A stretch of DNA of 64,000 nucleotides from an uncultured Sphingomonadaceae bacterium (GTDB taxonomy: Bacteria > Pseudomonadota > Alphaproteobacteria > Sphingomonadales > Sphingomonadaceae): positions 806,001 to 870,000 of the forward strand of contig CANLQE010000001.1 in NCBI GenBank assembly GCA_947493215.1. Reading direction: 5' to 3'. Below the pieces are notes generated by a model that worked only from the letters and a program-made list of their open reading frames with translations, had not been told where the DNA came from and did no database searches. Shown here piece by piece: positions 9,116-18,212 of this stretch (positions within the stretch are counted from its first letter, which is position 1; each line of letters starts with the position of its first letter). The translations under genes were made by a program, and so were the position numbers.

Positions 9116-11464
9116 ATGACAAAATATCGCGTAAGCCGGACACAATATTTGGGCGCAGCATTGGCGCCAATGATCCTATTGTCCGCTTGTGGCGGCGGCG
9201 GATCCCGCCCAGCGCCGACCCCAACGCCTCCAGCGACGGCGCCTACGCCGACTCCGACACCCACTCCGTCTCCGACGCCTACTCCCGCACCAACACCCAC
9301 CCCGACCCCGCCGGCGACCAATTTTGACACGGCCGAGTTCCGCGGGTCCGATGGACCTTCACAACATGGCGCCCTGACCGCGTATAATGCCGGTGCGACC
9401 GGCGATGGCGTGATATTGGGTGTGATTGACAGCGGCTTGAACGCGAGCAGTGATGAATTTGTCGGCCGCATCCATCCTGACAGCGCCGATTTTGCAGGTA
9501 CGCGCGGGATTGGCGATGAAGGCGGCCATGGCTCTGCCGTGACATCAGTCGCGGCGGGCAGCAGAAATGGCAACGCAACCCATGGCATGGCGTTCGACAC
9601 CGATATATTGGTCCTGCGCACGGACAGTCCGGGAAGTTGCGCAATGGATGATCCCGATGATCCCGATGATGACGGATGCAGTCATGGCAGCGGCGCGATT
9701 GCCTCGGCCATTAATCAAGCGCGCGTCAGCGGCGCTCGGGTCGTTAATATATCTTTGGGCGGACCGGATATTTCGAACAGTGTCCGCAACGCCGTGGCCG
9801 CTGCTGCTGCTGCTGGCGTGGTGGTCGTCGTTTCAGCTGGTAATGATGGCGCCGCGACGCCCGATGGTTTCGCTGCGGGTATTGCCGACAATGGTAGTGG
9901 CCATGTCATCATTGCAGGATCAGTTGGCGCGAGCGAAAATATCTCATCCTTCAGCAATCGGGCGGGCGGTCAATCGGCTAATTTCTTGACGGCACTGGGT
10001 GAGCGGGTGCGCGCAGACGATAATGATGACACCGCTTTTCTATGGAGCGGGACATCGTTTTCTGCGCCGCAAATTTCCGGAGCCGTGGCTTTGCTGGCAC
10101 AAGCCTTTCCCAATTTAACCGGCGCTCAAATTGTCGATCTGCTCTTCACCAGCGCGCGTGATGTCGGTGACGCTGGAACCGATGCAGTTTACGGCCGAGG
10201 CGTGCTCGACATTGCTGCGGCGTTTCAACCGCAGGGACAAAGCTCTTTGGCGGGTAGCCAAGTGGCGGTTGATCTCACCGCTTCTGGTGGACAGACATCC
10301 GCTGCGATGGGAGATGCTGCCCTGCAGGGACAAAATGTTGGCGCGGTGATATTGGACGGTTTCGACCGCGCCTTTGCGCTGAACCTCGCACATGACCTGC
10401 AGGTCGCTATACCGGAGTATAAATTGACCGGCGCGCTTAGCGGGGATCGCCGCAATATGGTCGCATCGAGCGCAGGCGTTCAAATAGCGGTGAATATCGG
10501 TCGCGATCCCGTCGGTCTGGTCGGTCGCGATAATCTGACGCTCTCGGACAGCAACGCCCGCAAGGCGCGGATGCTGGCGGCTTCGGTGATGACGCATATC
10601 TCGCCTGAGATGAAAGTGGCTTTCGGTTTCCAGAAGAGCGCTAGCGGACTGGTCGCTCAGATGCAGGGTGCAAGCGCGCCCGCCTTTCTGGTCGCGCCAA
10701 CGCCAACAAGCGAGCGCGGTTTTACCGGACAGGTGAAAAGCGCCGTCGCGATGCGCCGCGAAATTGCGGGTTTTGGGATTACAGCAAGCGCGGAAAGCGG
10801 CTCGGCACGCGTCAATTCAGATGATAACGGAATCGATGATTTGGCAGGATTGGATCGGCAACGCTATCGGTTTAGCGGCTTCGGCTTTGCGCTTGATCGC
10901 CGGGTCGGCGGGGCATCGCTTAGCATTGCGGCCAACTGGTTGGGCGAAGGCGACACCATATTGGGTTCGCGCTTCGTCGACACAATTGGGGCGCGTGGGG
11001 CCAAAAGCTGGTTTGTCGATGGCCGTGCTGGCTTTGATATCGGCAGCGGATGGCGCGCCGGGGCAAGTTGGCGTCAGGGTTGGACGCAAGTGGACAGTGC
11101 CAGCCTGGTAACCGGCGGGACGCTAAAAACATCAAGCTTTTCCGCTGATATCAGAAAGGCCGGATTATTCGGTCGGTCCGATCAAATCGCGTTCCGGTTC
11201 GCGCAGCCATTGCGCGTGTCATCGGGCGGACTGAACCTCAATCTGCCGGTCGGTTATAGCTATGAAACCCTGCAAACCGAATTTGGCCGGCGGACGCTGA
11301 ATCTGGCCCCGGAAGGCCGGGAATTGGTGAGCGAACTGGCTTATGCGACGCCGCTTTGGGGCGGGTATCTCAACACCAACCTGTTTTGGCGCCAAGAGCC
11401 CGGGCATTTTGAGGCTTTGAATGATGATTTCGGTGGGGCAGTGCGGTTTCAGCTGAAGTTTTGA
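9116..11464 (+). CDS. Surface lipoprotein subtilase (S8) with autotransporter-like C-terminus
   Basis: A 782-residue protein. The start MTKYRVSRTQYLG at 9116 gives a lipoprotein signal ending in LLSAC, followed by a Gly run and about 35 residues of Pro-Thr repeats as a wall-spanning or surface linker. The S8 triad is D105 in VIDSG, H138 in GGHGSAV and S314 in GTSFSAPQ. After about residue 370 the sequence turns to beta-rich repeats and ends in VRFQLKF, with the terminal Phe typical of outer-membrane barrels. This resembles SphB1-type autotransporter proteases that mature other surface proteins; that role is inference. An AspAsp-rich insertion (DDPDDPDDDG) may bind calcium. The track start at 9005 lacks a signal sequence. 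Confidence 0.85.
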   Translation: MTKYRVSRTQYLGAALAPMILLSACGGGGSRPAPTPTPPATAPTPTPTPTPSPTPTPAPTPTPTPPATNFDTAEFRGSDGPSQHGALTAYNAGATGDGVILGVIDSGLNASSDEFVGRIHPDSADFAGTRGIGDEGGHGSAVTSVAAGSRNGNATHGMAFDTDILVLRTDSPGSCAMDDPDDPDDDGCSHGSGAIASAINQARVSGARVVNISLGGPDISNSVRNAVAAAAAAGVVVVVSAGNDGAATPDGFAAGIADNGSGHVIIAGSVGASENISSFSNRAGGQSANFLTALGERVRADDNDDTAFLWSGTSFSAPQISGAVALLAQAFPNLTGAQIVDLLFTSARDVGDAGTDAVYGRGVLDIAAAFQPQGQSSLAGSQVAVDLTASGGQTSAAMGDAALQGQNVGAVILDGFDRAFALNLAHDLQVAIPEYKLTGALSGDRRNMVASSAGVQIAVNIGRDPVGLVGRDNLTLSDSNARKARMLAASVMTHISPEMKVAFGFQKSASGLVAQMQGASAPAFLVAPTPTSERGFTGQVKSAVAMRREIAGFGITASAESGSARVNSDDNGIDDLAGLDRQRYRFSGFGFALDRRVGGASLSIAANWLGEGDTILGSRFVDTIGARGAKSWFVDGRAGFDIGSGWRAGASWRQGWTQVDSASLVTGGTLKTSSFSADIRKAGLFGRSDQIAFRFAQPLRVSSGGLNLNLPVGYSYETLQTEFGRRTLNLAPEGRELVSELAYATPLWGGYLNTNLFWRQEPGHFEALNDDFGGAVRFQLKF

Positions 11465-11471
11465 GAGTGTT

Positions 11472-11701
11472 ATTTATTTGACCTCAAGCGCCGGGCGGGC
11501 ACATCCGTGCCCTTGGCTACGCGCCAATAAGGCGCGGCGGCCGGTCGGCCTTGCCGACGCACTTCGCGTCGGTTTGGTGTAACCTCTCAATGTCGCGCTG
11601 GTCCGACGCGAAGCGTCGGCAAGCGCGACCGCGCGCCCGAGCTTATGCGAGGAAAGCCAAGGCGACGGACGTCGCCGCCCGGCGCTTGAGGTCAAATAAA
11701 T
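11472..11701. repeat. Hairpin-array repeat, copy A, with 26-bp terminal inverted repeats
   Basis: A 230-bp element bounded by perfect 26-bp inverted ends, ATTTATTTGACCTCAAGCGC... at 11472-11497 and its reverse complement at 11676-11701. Inside is a chain of hairpins: GGGCAC-ATCC-GTGCCC, GCGCC-AATAA-GGCGC, CCGACGC-ACTTC-GCGTCGG, CCGACGC-GAA-GCGTCGG and GGCGAC-GGAC-GTCGCC. The right end overlaps the dxs stop codon by one base. A second copy lies at 14301-14505. There is no coding capacity, so this is a non-autonomous palindromic element, possibly also acting as a terminator. Confidence 0.9.
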
Positions 11702-13629
11702 TAAGCCCGCGCACCCGTTTCCTCTACGCCCGTGCTGTTATGACGCAGCGCTTTGAGCACGGTATCAACAATTCCGTCTGCATCCAGACCCGCTTCGGCA
11801 TATTGCACATCGGGTTTGTTCTGATCTTGAAACACATCGGGCAAGCGCATCGTACGGATTTTCAAGCCCGCATCGGTCAGACCGGTATCGGATGCAAGCG
11901 TCAGGACATGCGCGCCAAGACCGCCGATCGCTGCTTCTTCAACTGTTACGGCGACTTCATGGGTGGTCAGCAGCTTGCGGATCAGCTCTTCGTCCAGCGG
12001 TTTGGCAAAACGCAGATCCGCGACTGTCGTGCTGAGGCCTTTAGCGTCGAGGCGGTCGGCAGCTTTCAACGCTTCGCCCAAGCGCGCGCCGAGCGACAGG
12101 ATCGCTACCTTGCCGCCTTCGCGGACGATGCGGCCTTTGCCGATTTCGAGCTTTTCGAGTGTGTCGGGTATGGCGACGCCGGTGCCATTGCCACGTGGGT
12201 AGCGGAAGGCAATTGGACCATCATCATATTGCGCGGCGGTATAAGTCATATGCGCCAATTCTGCTTCATCGGCAGCGGCCATGACCACCATATTGGGCAG
12301 TGTCGCAAGATAGGTGACATCGAACGATCCGGCATGGGTGCTGCCGTCGGCCCCAACTAGTCCAGCCCGGTCAATCGCAAAGCGCACTGGCAGGTTCTGG
12401 ATCGCGACATCATGGACGACCTGATCATAAGCACGTTGCAGGAAGGTCGAATAGATTGCGGCAAAGGGACGCATACCCTGCGCGGCCAGACCTGCGGCAA
12501 AGGTTACGCCATGCTGTTCGGCAATGCCCACATCAAAGGCGCGATCGGGATGGGCCTTCGCAAATTTGTCGACGCCGGTGCCCGATGGCATTGCGGCAGT
12601 AATAGCGCAAATACGCGGGTCGGTATCAGCGAGCTTGGCGAGTGTTTCGCCAAAGACGTTCTGATAGGCTGGCGGTCCGCCGCCCGGACCCTTGTCCTGC
12701 TTGCCGGAAACGACATCAAATTTGGCCACGCCATGATATTTGTCTGCGGCTTCCTCAGCAAATTTATAGCCTTTACCCTTTTCGGTGACGCAGTGGATCA
12801 GCACCGGTCCTTCGGCATTGTCTCGGACATTTTCCAAAACCGGGATCAGTTGATCCATATTGTGACCATCAATCGGTCCAACATAGTAGAAACCGAGTTC
12901 TTCGAACAGCGTACCGCCCATCGCCATGCCGCGCGCATATTCTTCTGCCTTGGCAGTAGCTTTGTGTACTCGGCGAGAGAGTTTCGCCGTCAGCTTGCTG
13001 GCAAATTTGCGGATGCCGAGATATTCGCTGGAGGAGACAAGTCGCGCCAGATAGGCGGACAGCCCGCCCACAGGCGGTGCGATCGACATATCATTGTCGT
13101 TGAGAATGACGACCAGCCGATTGCCAGCAGCCTGCGCATTGTTCATCGCTTCATAGGCCATGCCAGCGCTCATCGCACCATCGCCGATGACGGCAATCCC
13201 GCGACCGGGTTCACCCTTCATTTTGTTGGCGACGGCAAAGCCGACGGCGGCGCTGATCGAGGTTGAACTATGCGCAGCGCCAAAAGGATCATATTCGCTT
13301 TCGCTGCGCTTGGTGAAACCGGATAGTCCGTCGGCTTGGCGCAACGTACGGATACGGTCGCGGCGGCCGGTGATAATCTTGTGCGGATAGCATTGATGGC
13401 CAACATCCCAGATCAAGCGATCCTGCGGGGTATTGAAAACATAATGGATAGCAGCCGTCAACTCGACCACGCCAAGTCCCGCGCCCAAATGGCCGCCGGT
13501 GACAGAAACAGTATCGATGACTTCGGCGCGCAATTCATCGGCAAATTGCCGCAATTGTTCCGGTTTTAATTTTCTCAGATCCGCTGGAAGCGATACTGTA
13601 TCCAGAAGCGGCGTGTTTGGACCTGGCAT
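11701..13629 (-). CDS. dxs: 1-deoxy-D-xylulose-5-phosphate synthase
   Basis: A 642-residue thiamine-diphosphate enzyme that joins pyruvate and glyceraldehyde 3-phosphate in the first step of the MEP isoprenoid route. Visible landmarks are [32 protein letters not shown], the ThDP motif beginning at [18 protein letters not shown], and the transketolase middle region [17 protein letters not shown]. Length is normal (620-640). The product feeds carotenoid and quinone synthesis, which fits an organism carrying a carotenoid oxygenase. The stop codon abuts repeat copy A. The long ORFs on the opposite strand (such as 12412-13266) are shadows. Confidence 0.96.
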   Translation of the reverse strand: MPGPNTPLLDTVSLPADLRKLKPEQLRQFADELRAEVIDTVSVTGGHLGAGLGVVELTAAIHYVFNTPQDRLIWDVGHQCYPHKIITGRRDRIRTLRQADGLSGFTKRSESEYDPFGAAHSSTSISAAVGFAVANKMKGEPGRGIAVIGDGAMSAGMAYEAMNNAQAAGNRLVVILNDNDMSIAPPVGGLSAYLARLVSSSEYLGIRKFASKLTAKLSRRVHKATAKAEEYARGMAMGGTLFEELGFYYVGPIDGHNMDQLIPVLENVRDNAEGPVLIHCVTEKGKGYKFAEEAADKYHGVAKFDVVSGKQDKGPGGGPPAYQNVFGETLAKLADTDPRICAITAAMPSGTGVDKFAKAHPDRAFDVGIAEQHGVTFAAGLAAQGMRPFAAIYSTFLQRAYDQVVHDVAIQNLPVRFAIDRAGLVGADGSTHAGSFDVTYLATLPNMVVMAAADEAELAHMTYTAAQYDDGPIAFRYPRGNGTGVAIPDTLEKLEIGKGRIVREGGKVAILSLGARLGEALKAADRLDAKGLSTTVADLRFAKPLDEELIRKLLTTHEVAVTVEEAAIGGLGAHVLTLASDTGLTDAGLKIRTMRLPDVFQDQNKPDVQYAEAGLDADGIVDTVLKALRHNSTGVEETGARA

Positions 13630-13739
13630 ATATACTCCGTGTTTCGTCCCAGCTTTAGCGATACTGGCCGCTAATGTCGAATGTCTATCTTTTGCAAAGA
13701 GCAGGGAAGCTCTGAACAGGGGCTGACGCGAAAGCGCGC

Positions 13740-14198
13740 TTAACTACATTTTTGGCAGACGCCACGGACCTCAATAACAGGCCGGATCGAGCTAAATCCT
13801 TGTTCGTGCGCAACGTCGCGCACTTTGGAGGATAAAGCGTCATCGTCAATATGGGTGGCCTCGCCGCAAGTATCACAGACCAGGAATATGCAATCATGTT
13901 CGCAGCCAGGGTGGCTGTTGGCGAGATAGGCGTTGGCGCTTTCGACCCGCATGGCGAGGTTTTTGGCCACAAACAGGTCAAGAATACGGTAGACGCTATT
14001 CGGCGCGACCCGCTTGCCGCGCGCGGCGGAAACGAGCTCGGCTATGTCATAAGCCGACGCTGGCCGTGAAAAGCCCGACAGCGCTTCAAAAATAGCGGCG
14101 CGCGTATCGGTCCATTTTTCGCCCGCTGCTTCAAGATTATGGCGTGCAGCATCAGCGAGAGACTCGCCGTGATGCTCGTGATGATCATGTTTTCCCAT
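13740..14198 (-). CDS. Fur family regulator, Zur-like
   Basis: A 152-residue metal-responsive repressor. A His-rich N-terminus ([10 protein letters not shown]) precedes the winged-helix domain [24 protein letters not shown] and the dimerisation domain. Two CxxC pairs, CDTCG and CQKCS, form the structural zinc site usual in Zur and some Fur proteins, and [12 protein letters not shown] supplies the sensory His/Cys positions. The His-rich tail and the MerC-like neighbour favour zinc sensing over iron, but I cannot exclude Fur. It lies downstream of the MerC-like gene, separated by repeat copy B. Confidence 0.82.
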   Translation of the reverse strand: MGKHDHHEHHGESLADAARHNLEAAGEKWTDTRAAIFEALSGFSRPASAYDIAELVSAARGKRVAPNSVYRILDLFVAKNLAMRVESANAYLANSHPGCEHDCIFLVCDTCGEATHIDDDALSSKVRDVAHEQGFSSIRPVIEVRGVCQKCS

Positions 14199-14261
14199 AA
14201 GGATGATTTAGGGATTTTTGAGTCCGGGGGCAAGGGTCGGGGGGAGGGTGGTGATTTTTTT

Positions 14262-14282
14262 GTTAGACCTCAAGCGCCGGGC
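14262..14282. repeat. Solo terminal repeat of the hairpin-array element
   Basis: TTAGACCTCAAGCGCCGGGCG matches the outer end of the 11472 and 14301 elements, but no partner arm and no internal hairpins follow before copy B starts about 20 bases later. It looks like a remnant of a deleted or nested copy upstream of the Zur-like gene. Confidence 0.7.
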
Positions 14283-14300
14283 GCGGGGGAGTTTTTATTG

Positions 14301-14505
14301 AACCTCAAGCGCCGGGCGGCGACATCCGTCGCCTTGGCTACGCGCCATAAGGCGCGGCGGCCGGTCGGCCTTGCCGACGCGATGCGTCGGTTTGGTGGTA
14401 ATCTTTAGGTAATCCTCCGAGCGAAGCGAGGCAAGCGCGACCGCGCGCCCGAGCTTATGCGAGGATAGCCAAGCGGGCGGATGCCCGCGCCCGGCGCTTG
14501 AGGTT
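14301..14505. repeat. Hairpin-array repeat, copy B
   Basis: Second copy of the element at 11472, with 18-bp perfect terminal repeats (AACCTCAAGCGCCGGGCG at 14301-14318 and its complement at 14488-14505). Internal blocks line up with copy A, for example CTTGGCTACGCGCC, GGCGCGGCGGCCGGTCGGCC and GCGCGACCGCGCGCCCGAGC. Stems differ from copy A in a compensated way: the first hairpin is GGCGAC-ATCC-GTCGCC and the last is GCGGGC-GGAT-GCCCGC. The right end stops seven bases before the stop codon of the MerC-like gene. Confidence 0.9.
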
Positions 14506-14512
14506 AAATTAA

Positions 14513-14881
14513 CTAATGCGTTGCGCGGTAATTTAGATCGTGACCCAGCGCGAGTATCCCCACACCAACCATGGTGAACAATATCTCCATGCCGCCATGA
14601 TCGCCCTGATGTCCGATGGTAATCGCGCCAGCCATAATGCCGAGGCCCAGACCGCCAATCGCCGCTGGCATGATATAGCCATGATCCAGCACGCCGCGAC
14701 CCAATGTAAACAGGCCCAGCGCAATCGCTACGCCAATGCCGATTTCATGGACAATCGGGTCCAATAATGCACCCGCCGCCGATGACAAAAGGGCGACAAA
14801 TACCATGGTCGATATGCAATGGACCAGACACAGGCCGGAGATGAGCACCGCAATACGGTCCCACAATCCATCCCTGCCCAT
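14513..14881 (-). CDS. MerC domain membrane protein
   Basis: About 122 residues with four hydrophobic helices, matching MerC-type inner-membrane proteins. The first helix holds the cysteine pair in SGLCLVHC, the metal-binding element expected in MerC. A His-rich loop (GHQGDHGG) and a C-terminal LGHDLNYRATH add further possible ligands. Classical MerC imports mercury, but chromosomal copies beside Zur-like regulators may handle zinc or another soft metal; that is inference. The track starts at a GTG (14920); I favour the ATG at 14881, which places the first helix near the N-terminus. It reads toward the Zur-like gene. Confidence 0.78.
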   Translation of the reverse strand: MGRDGLWDRIAVLISGLCLVHCISTMVFVALLSSAAGALLDPIVHEIGIGVAIALGLFTLGRGVLDHGYIMPAAIGGLGLGIMAGAITIGHQGDHGGMEILFTMVGVGILALGHDLNYRATH

Positions 14882-14971
14882 AAGGCCGTCTTTGTTCCAA
14901 AGTTTCGATGTCGTAAACACGACTCAGCTATCCATTACGTTTGAGTGTTTCACCAGATATAGGCTGCAGAG

Positions 14972-14986
14972 TGTTAAGATACAACA
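14972..14986. promoter_or_regulatory. Possible operator dyad upstream of the MerC-like gene
   Basis: TGTTAAGATACAACA is an imperfect dyad (TGTT...AACA) in AT-rich DNA between the MerC-like gene and cox15. It has the size and feel of a Fur/Zur-family half-site arrangement, but I have no consensus match and no second instance in the window. Confidence 0.25.
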
Positions 14987-15062
14987 TATCATTTTGTGAT
15001 TTGAGTCTGTTTTCCGCCGGTACCTCTTGTCAGGCCGTGATTTTGCCATCACATAGCCGGTT

Positions 15063-16133
15063 ATGAGCAGTTTCGCCCAGCCTCTTGCGCCCTTTGATGG
15101 AGCAACGCCGACCCGCCCGGTAGCGATAGCTAACTGGCTGTTATCGGTCGCTTTTCTGGTATTCCTCATGGTCATCGTGGGCGGGATCACCCGTCTTACC
15201 GAATCCGGCCTGTCGATCACCGAGTGGAAACCGATCATGGGTGCGATCCCGCCGCTTAATGACGCGGATTGGTTGTCCGAGTTTGAAAAATACAAACAGA
15301 TCCCGGAATATATCGAGATTACCGGCCCGGCGGGCATGACGCTGGCGGATTTCAAATTCATCTATTTTTGGGAGTGGATTCACCGGCTGTTGGGCCGTGT
15401 GATCGGTTTGGCCTTTGCCTTGCCGTTCTTCTATTTTGCCGTGAGACGCGCCATTCCAAAGGGCTATGGCTTGCGCTTGACCGGCTTGCTGATTCTTGGC
15501 GGCTTGCAAGGCTTTATCGGTTGGTGGATGGTGAGTTCCGGTCTGTCAGATCGCACCGATGTCAGCCATTTCCGGCTCGCGACCCATTTGTTGTTGGCGC
15601 TGTTTATCTTGGCCTGTCTGGTTTGGACTGCGCTGGACCTCAGGCGTCTGGCAGGCGGCCACCCCAAGGCAGCGCAAATGACCGTCTTTGGGCTGGTTGT
15701 TTCGCTGGTTCTGTTCCTCCAGCTCCTGTTTGGTGCCTATGTTGCCGGCCTTAACGCAGGCTATGTCTCCAATACATGGCCGCTGATGAATGACAGTCTG
15801 GTGCCGGATGGCATAGATTTTACCTTTGGTGCATGGGCAGCGATTAATAATGATCCTTATCTCACCCATTTCATCCATCGCTGGTGGGCGTGGGTGACGG
15901 TCGGTGTCTTGATTGTGCTGGCCCGCAAAGTCCGCGGTCAATCGCGCACGGCGTCTATTGCAATCCACTGCGCCTTTGGCGTCCAGATATTGCTCGGTAT
16001 TGCCACCGTGATGACTGGAATGGATATTGTTCTGGCGGTGTTGCATCAGGCTGTCGGCGCGCTGGTTGTTGCCGCAACGGCTTGGGGTATCCATGTTCTA
16101 GGCCGTGAAAACCCTGCTTCTGCGCCCACATGA
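15063..16133 (+). CDS. ctaA: Heme A synthase (Cox15/CtaA)
   Basis: A 356-residue inner-membrane enzyme that oxidises the C8 methyl of heme O to give heme A for aa3-type cytochrome oxidase. Around eight transmembrane helices are seen, with the conserved LMVIVGGITRLTESGLSITEW at the N-terminus, the first His region FWEWIHRLLGR, the second HFRLATHLLLAL, and C-terminal HFIHRWWAWVTV and VLHQAVGALVVA. The long loop and length match the Cox15-like alphaproteobacterial type rather than the short Bacillus CtaA. It overlaps cutA by four bases (ATGA). No strong ribosome site precedes the ATG. Confidence 0.94.
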   Translation: MSSFAQPLAPFDGATPTRPVAIANWLLSVAFLVFLMVIVGGITRLTESGLSITEWKPIMGAIPPLNDADWLSEFEKYKQIPEYIEITGPAGMTLADFKFIYFWEWIHRLLGRVIGLAFALPFFYFAVRRAIPKGYGLRLTGLLILGGLQGFIGWWMVSSGLSDRTDVSHFRLATHLLLALFILACLVWTALDLRRLAGGHPKAAQMTVFGLVVSLVLFLQLLFGAYVAGLNAGYVSNTWPLMNDSLVPDGIDFTFGAWAAINNDPYLTHFIHRWWAWVTVGVLIVLARKVRGQSRTASIAIHCAFGVQILLGIATVMTGMDIVLAVLHQAVGALVVAATAWGIHVLGRENPASAPT

Positions 16134-16459
16134 CCGATAAACCTGTCCTTATTTATACCGTGTTCGGGTCAGGCACAGAGGCAAAGCAGGTCGCCAAGAC
16201 ACTCATAGAAGAACGGTTGATCGCTTGCGCCAATCATTTCGCGCCCGCCCTTTCTCAATATGTCTGGGACGGCAAATTTTGCGAGGATCAAGAATATCCG
16301 GTCTTGTTAAAAACCACCGAATCCCAAACTAAACCAGCGATGGCGCGCTTGAAAACACTCCACAGCTATGACACGCCGGCTATCTTATGCTGGACCACAG
16401 ATGATAGTGATCCCGACTATGCAAAATGGCTTTCCGGACAGATCGCAAAGCAGGTTTGA
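16130..16459 (+). CDS. cutA: CutA divalent cation tolerance protein
   Basis: A 109-residue protein of the CutA1 trimer family. Markers are YTVFGSGTEAKQVAKTLIEERLIACANHF near the N-terminus and the WDGKFCEDQEYPVLLKTT stretch. The family was linked to copper tolerance, though its direct biochemical role is unsettled. It is translationally coupled to ctaA by the ATGA overlap, so a link to copper delivery for cytochrome oxidase is attractive but only inferred. About 165 bases separate it from rplM. Confidence 0.92.
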   Translation: MTDKPVLIYTVFGSGTEAKQVAKTLIEERLIACANHFAPALSQYVWDGKFCEDQEYPVLLKTTESQTKPAMARLKTLHSYDTPAILCWTTDDSDPDYAKWLSGQIAKQV

Positions 16460-16583
16460 GAAATCCAAAGGTATCATTATACCCGCTAGCAATACCGCAG
16501 TTTGCTTGACTTAGCGAGAAAACGTCCTCAATAGCACCCCACTCGGCCGGGCATCAGCTCGGCTTTTATCATTTTGATTCGTC

Positions 16584-16603
16584 GCTCTCTTGCAAGGGAG
16601 AGC
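16584..16603 (+). promoter_or_regulatory. Leader hairpin before rplM
   Basis: GCTCTCTTGCAAGGGAGAGC forms a six-base-pair stem five bases upstream of the AAAGGAG ribosome site of rplM (16608-16614). Ribosomal protein operons are often controlled by leader structures of this type; binding by L13 or another protein is untested. Confidence 0.4.
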
Positions 16604-16623
16604 TCCCAAAGGAGTTTAGTCCT

Positions 16624-17103
16624 ATGAAGACTATCACCAAACAGACGCAGTCGGTTAAACCCGCAGACGTTGAGAAGAAATGGCATATTATTGATGCCGA
16701 AGATCTGGTTGTTGGCCGCGTTGCGTCCATCATCGCCAACATCCTGCGCGGCAAGCACAAGCCAAGCTATACACCGCATGTTGATTGCGGCGATCATGTC
16801 ATTGTGGTCAATGCTGGCAAGGTGAAGTTCACCGGCAACAAGACCAAGCAGAAAATCTATTACAAGCACACCGGCTATCCCGGCGGCTTGAAAGAGCGCA
16901 CAGCGGAAAAAGTCCTCGAAGGTCAATTTCCTGAGCGTGTTTTGGAAAAAGCGGTTGAACGCATGATTCCAAAAGGCCCGCTCGGCTTTGCGCAGATGCG
17001 TGCTTTGCACCTCTTTAATGGCACCGAGCATCCTTATGCTGGCCAAGACCCACAGCCGCTCGACGTGGCTTCGATGAACCGCAAGAACAAGGTGAGCAAA
17101 TAA
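16624..17103 (+). CDS. rplM: 50S ribosomal protein L13
   Basis: A 159-residue large-subunit protein. The diagnostic blocks are [65 protein letters not shown] and a C-terminal [20 protein letters not shown] strong AAAGGAG lies nine bases before the ATG. It shares one base with rpsI (TAATG), the usual L13-S9 operon. The C-terminus carries a short extension after the conserved core. Confidence 0.97.
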   Translation: MKTITKQTQSVKPADVEKKWHIIDAEDLVVGRVASIIANILRGKHKPSYTPHVDCGDHVIVVNAGKVKFTGNKTKQKIYYKHTGYPGGLKERTAEKVLEGQFPERVLEKAVERMIPKGPLGFAQMRALHLFNGTEHPYAGQDPQPLDVASMNRKNKVSK

Positions 17104-17663
17104 TGGCGACCGATAACAAAGAAGGCGTAAAAACCGACCTCGCTGATCTTAAAGAAATCGCTGGCGACGCTGTTGTAGCGGCTCCTGCTGCTGATGCCGC
17201 TGCTGAAGAAGGCGCGACTGAAACTGTAGAGCCACCGGTATCGACCATGCCATTGCGCGAACAGATATTGGATAAACAGGGCCGTGCTTATGCAACCGGC
17301 CGCCGTAAAGACGCGGTCGCCCGCGTTTGGCTCAAGCCCGGCAAAGGCAAGATCACGGTCAATGGTCGCGATCAGGAAACCTATTTCGCGCGTCCAACCC
17401 TGCGTCTCGTCCTGAACCAAGTGTTCGCGATCACGGAACGCGAAGGCCAATATGATGTCAACGTAACGGTTAAAGGCGGCGGACTATCTGGTCAGGCTGG
17501 TGCTGTGAAACATGGTATCTCGCAAGCCTTGACCAAATATGAACCTGCGCTGCGCGCCACGGTCAAAGCGGCAGGCTTCCTGACCCGCGATAGCCGTAAG
17601 GTCGAGCGTAAGAAATATGGTAAGGCGAAAGCGCGTAAGAGCTTCCAGTTCTCGAAACGCTAA
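17103..17663 (+). CDS. rpsI: 30S ribosomal protein S9 with acidic N-terminal extension
   Basis: A 186-residue small-subunit protein. The S9 core starts near residue 60 with [21 protein letters not shown] and ends in the canonical [22 protein letters not shown], whose tail reaches the P-site tRNA. The first 55 or so residues form an Ala/Glu-rich extension ([16 protein letters not shown]) found in many alphaproteobacterial S9 proteins. It overlaps rplM by one base and is followed by a strong terminator. Confidence 0.97.
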   Translation: MATDNKEGVKTDLADLKEIAGDAVVAAPAADAAAEEGATETVEPPVSTMPLREQILDKQGRAYATGRRKDAVARVWLKPGKGKITVNGRDQETYFARPTLRLVLNQVFAITEREGQYDVNVTVKGGGLSGQAGAVKHGISQALTKYEPALRATVKAAGFLTRDSRKVERKKYGKAKARKSFQFSKR

Positions 17664-17689
17664 ACCAACCATTATACAAGTTACGAAAG

Positions 17690-17714
17690 AGGCGGCCTGC
17701 GGGTCGCCTTTTTT
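17690..17714 (+). terminator. Rho-independent terminator of rplM-rpsI
   Basis: AGGCGGCC-TGCG-GGTCGCCT forms an eight-pair stem (one G-T pair) with a four-base loop, followed directly by a run of six T. It lies 27 bases after the rpsI stop codon. Confidence 0.9.
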
Positions 17715-18065
17715 ATTGGGCGATGGGTCGATCGTCTTTCCCTCGACCCACTGCTGGGGCTCAATTGACGGCATTGCCTTACAAAGGCCGCTATCAATCG
17801 CTATATAGACACTACGTCGTTGCGGTATATCTACTGCAACACTGTCTGACGGTGTCTCTTCTCAATCAAAAATTCCTTTGATTGGCTTTCCTGAGACAGG
17901 ATAAGCATAAGCTGTGCCCGGGTTCTCGACAGACCGCAGCATAAGCGATGCAAAAGACCGGCAACAACGCGCATCTATCCTCGTGCATTTCAATCCCACG
18001 CGGTTCCGGCGACTAATGCCGACCGTCATTTGCCTGTTTCCACCATCAACTGAAGGAACACGATC
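17715..18065. other. Intergenic region with no gene seen
   Basis: About 350 bases between the rpsI terminator and the first tiny gene. Both strands are broken by stops and no ribosome site with an open frame is evident apart from the one at 18066. It should contain the promoter for the small-gene run, but I cannot pick a -35/-10 pair with confidence. Confidence 0.6.
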
Positions 18066-18206
18066 ATGGCTAAATCACAGAGAAAATCAAAGCGCGAAGT
18101 GCGCAAGCCGAAAGCTGAAAAAGTAAAGACCAACGCGTCAAACCCGTCGGCAAAGAGCGGCGTTGTTAAGGGTCTTGAACATATGAAAACCGGTCGCGGA
18201 AAGTAA
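18066..18206 (+). CDS. Small basic protein (46 aa), not in ORF track
   Basis: ATG at 18066 to TAA at 18206 encodes MAKSQRKSKREVRKPKAEKV... ending KGLEHMKTGRGK. AAGGAA lies about 10 bases upstream. Fifteen of 46 residues are Lys or Arg, so it is strongly basic and probably disordered. Short proteins with a KSxREVRKPKxEK opening are, as I recall, common uncharacterised proteins in sphingomonads and rhizobia. The next gene begins seven bases after its stop, so the two are probably co-transcribed. Function unknown; nucleic-acid binding would fit the charge but is a guess. Confidence 0.75.
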   Translation: MAKSQRKSKREVRKPKAEKVKTNASNPSAKSGVVKGLEHMKTGRGK

Positions 18207-18212
18207 CAGGCG

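Noticed and set aside
12412-13266. 284-codon plus-strand ORF opposite dxs
   Set aside because: Shadow of a full-length, motif-complete dxs.
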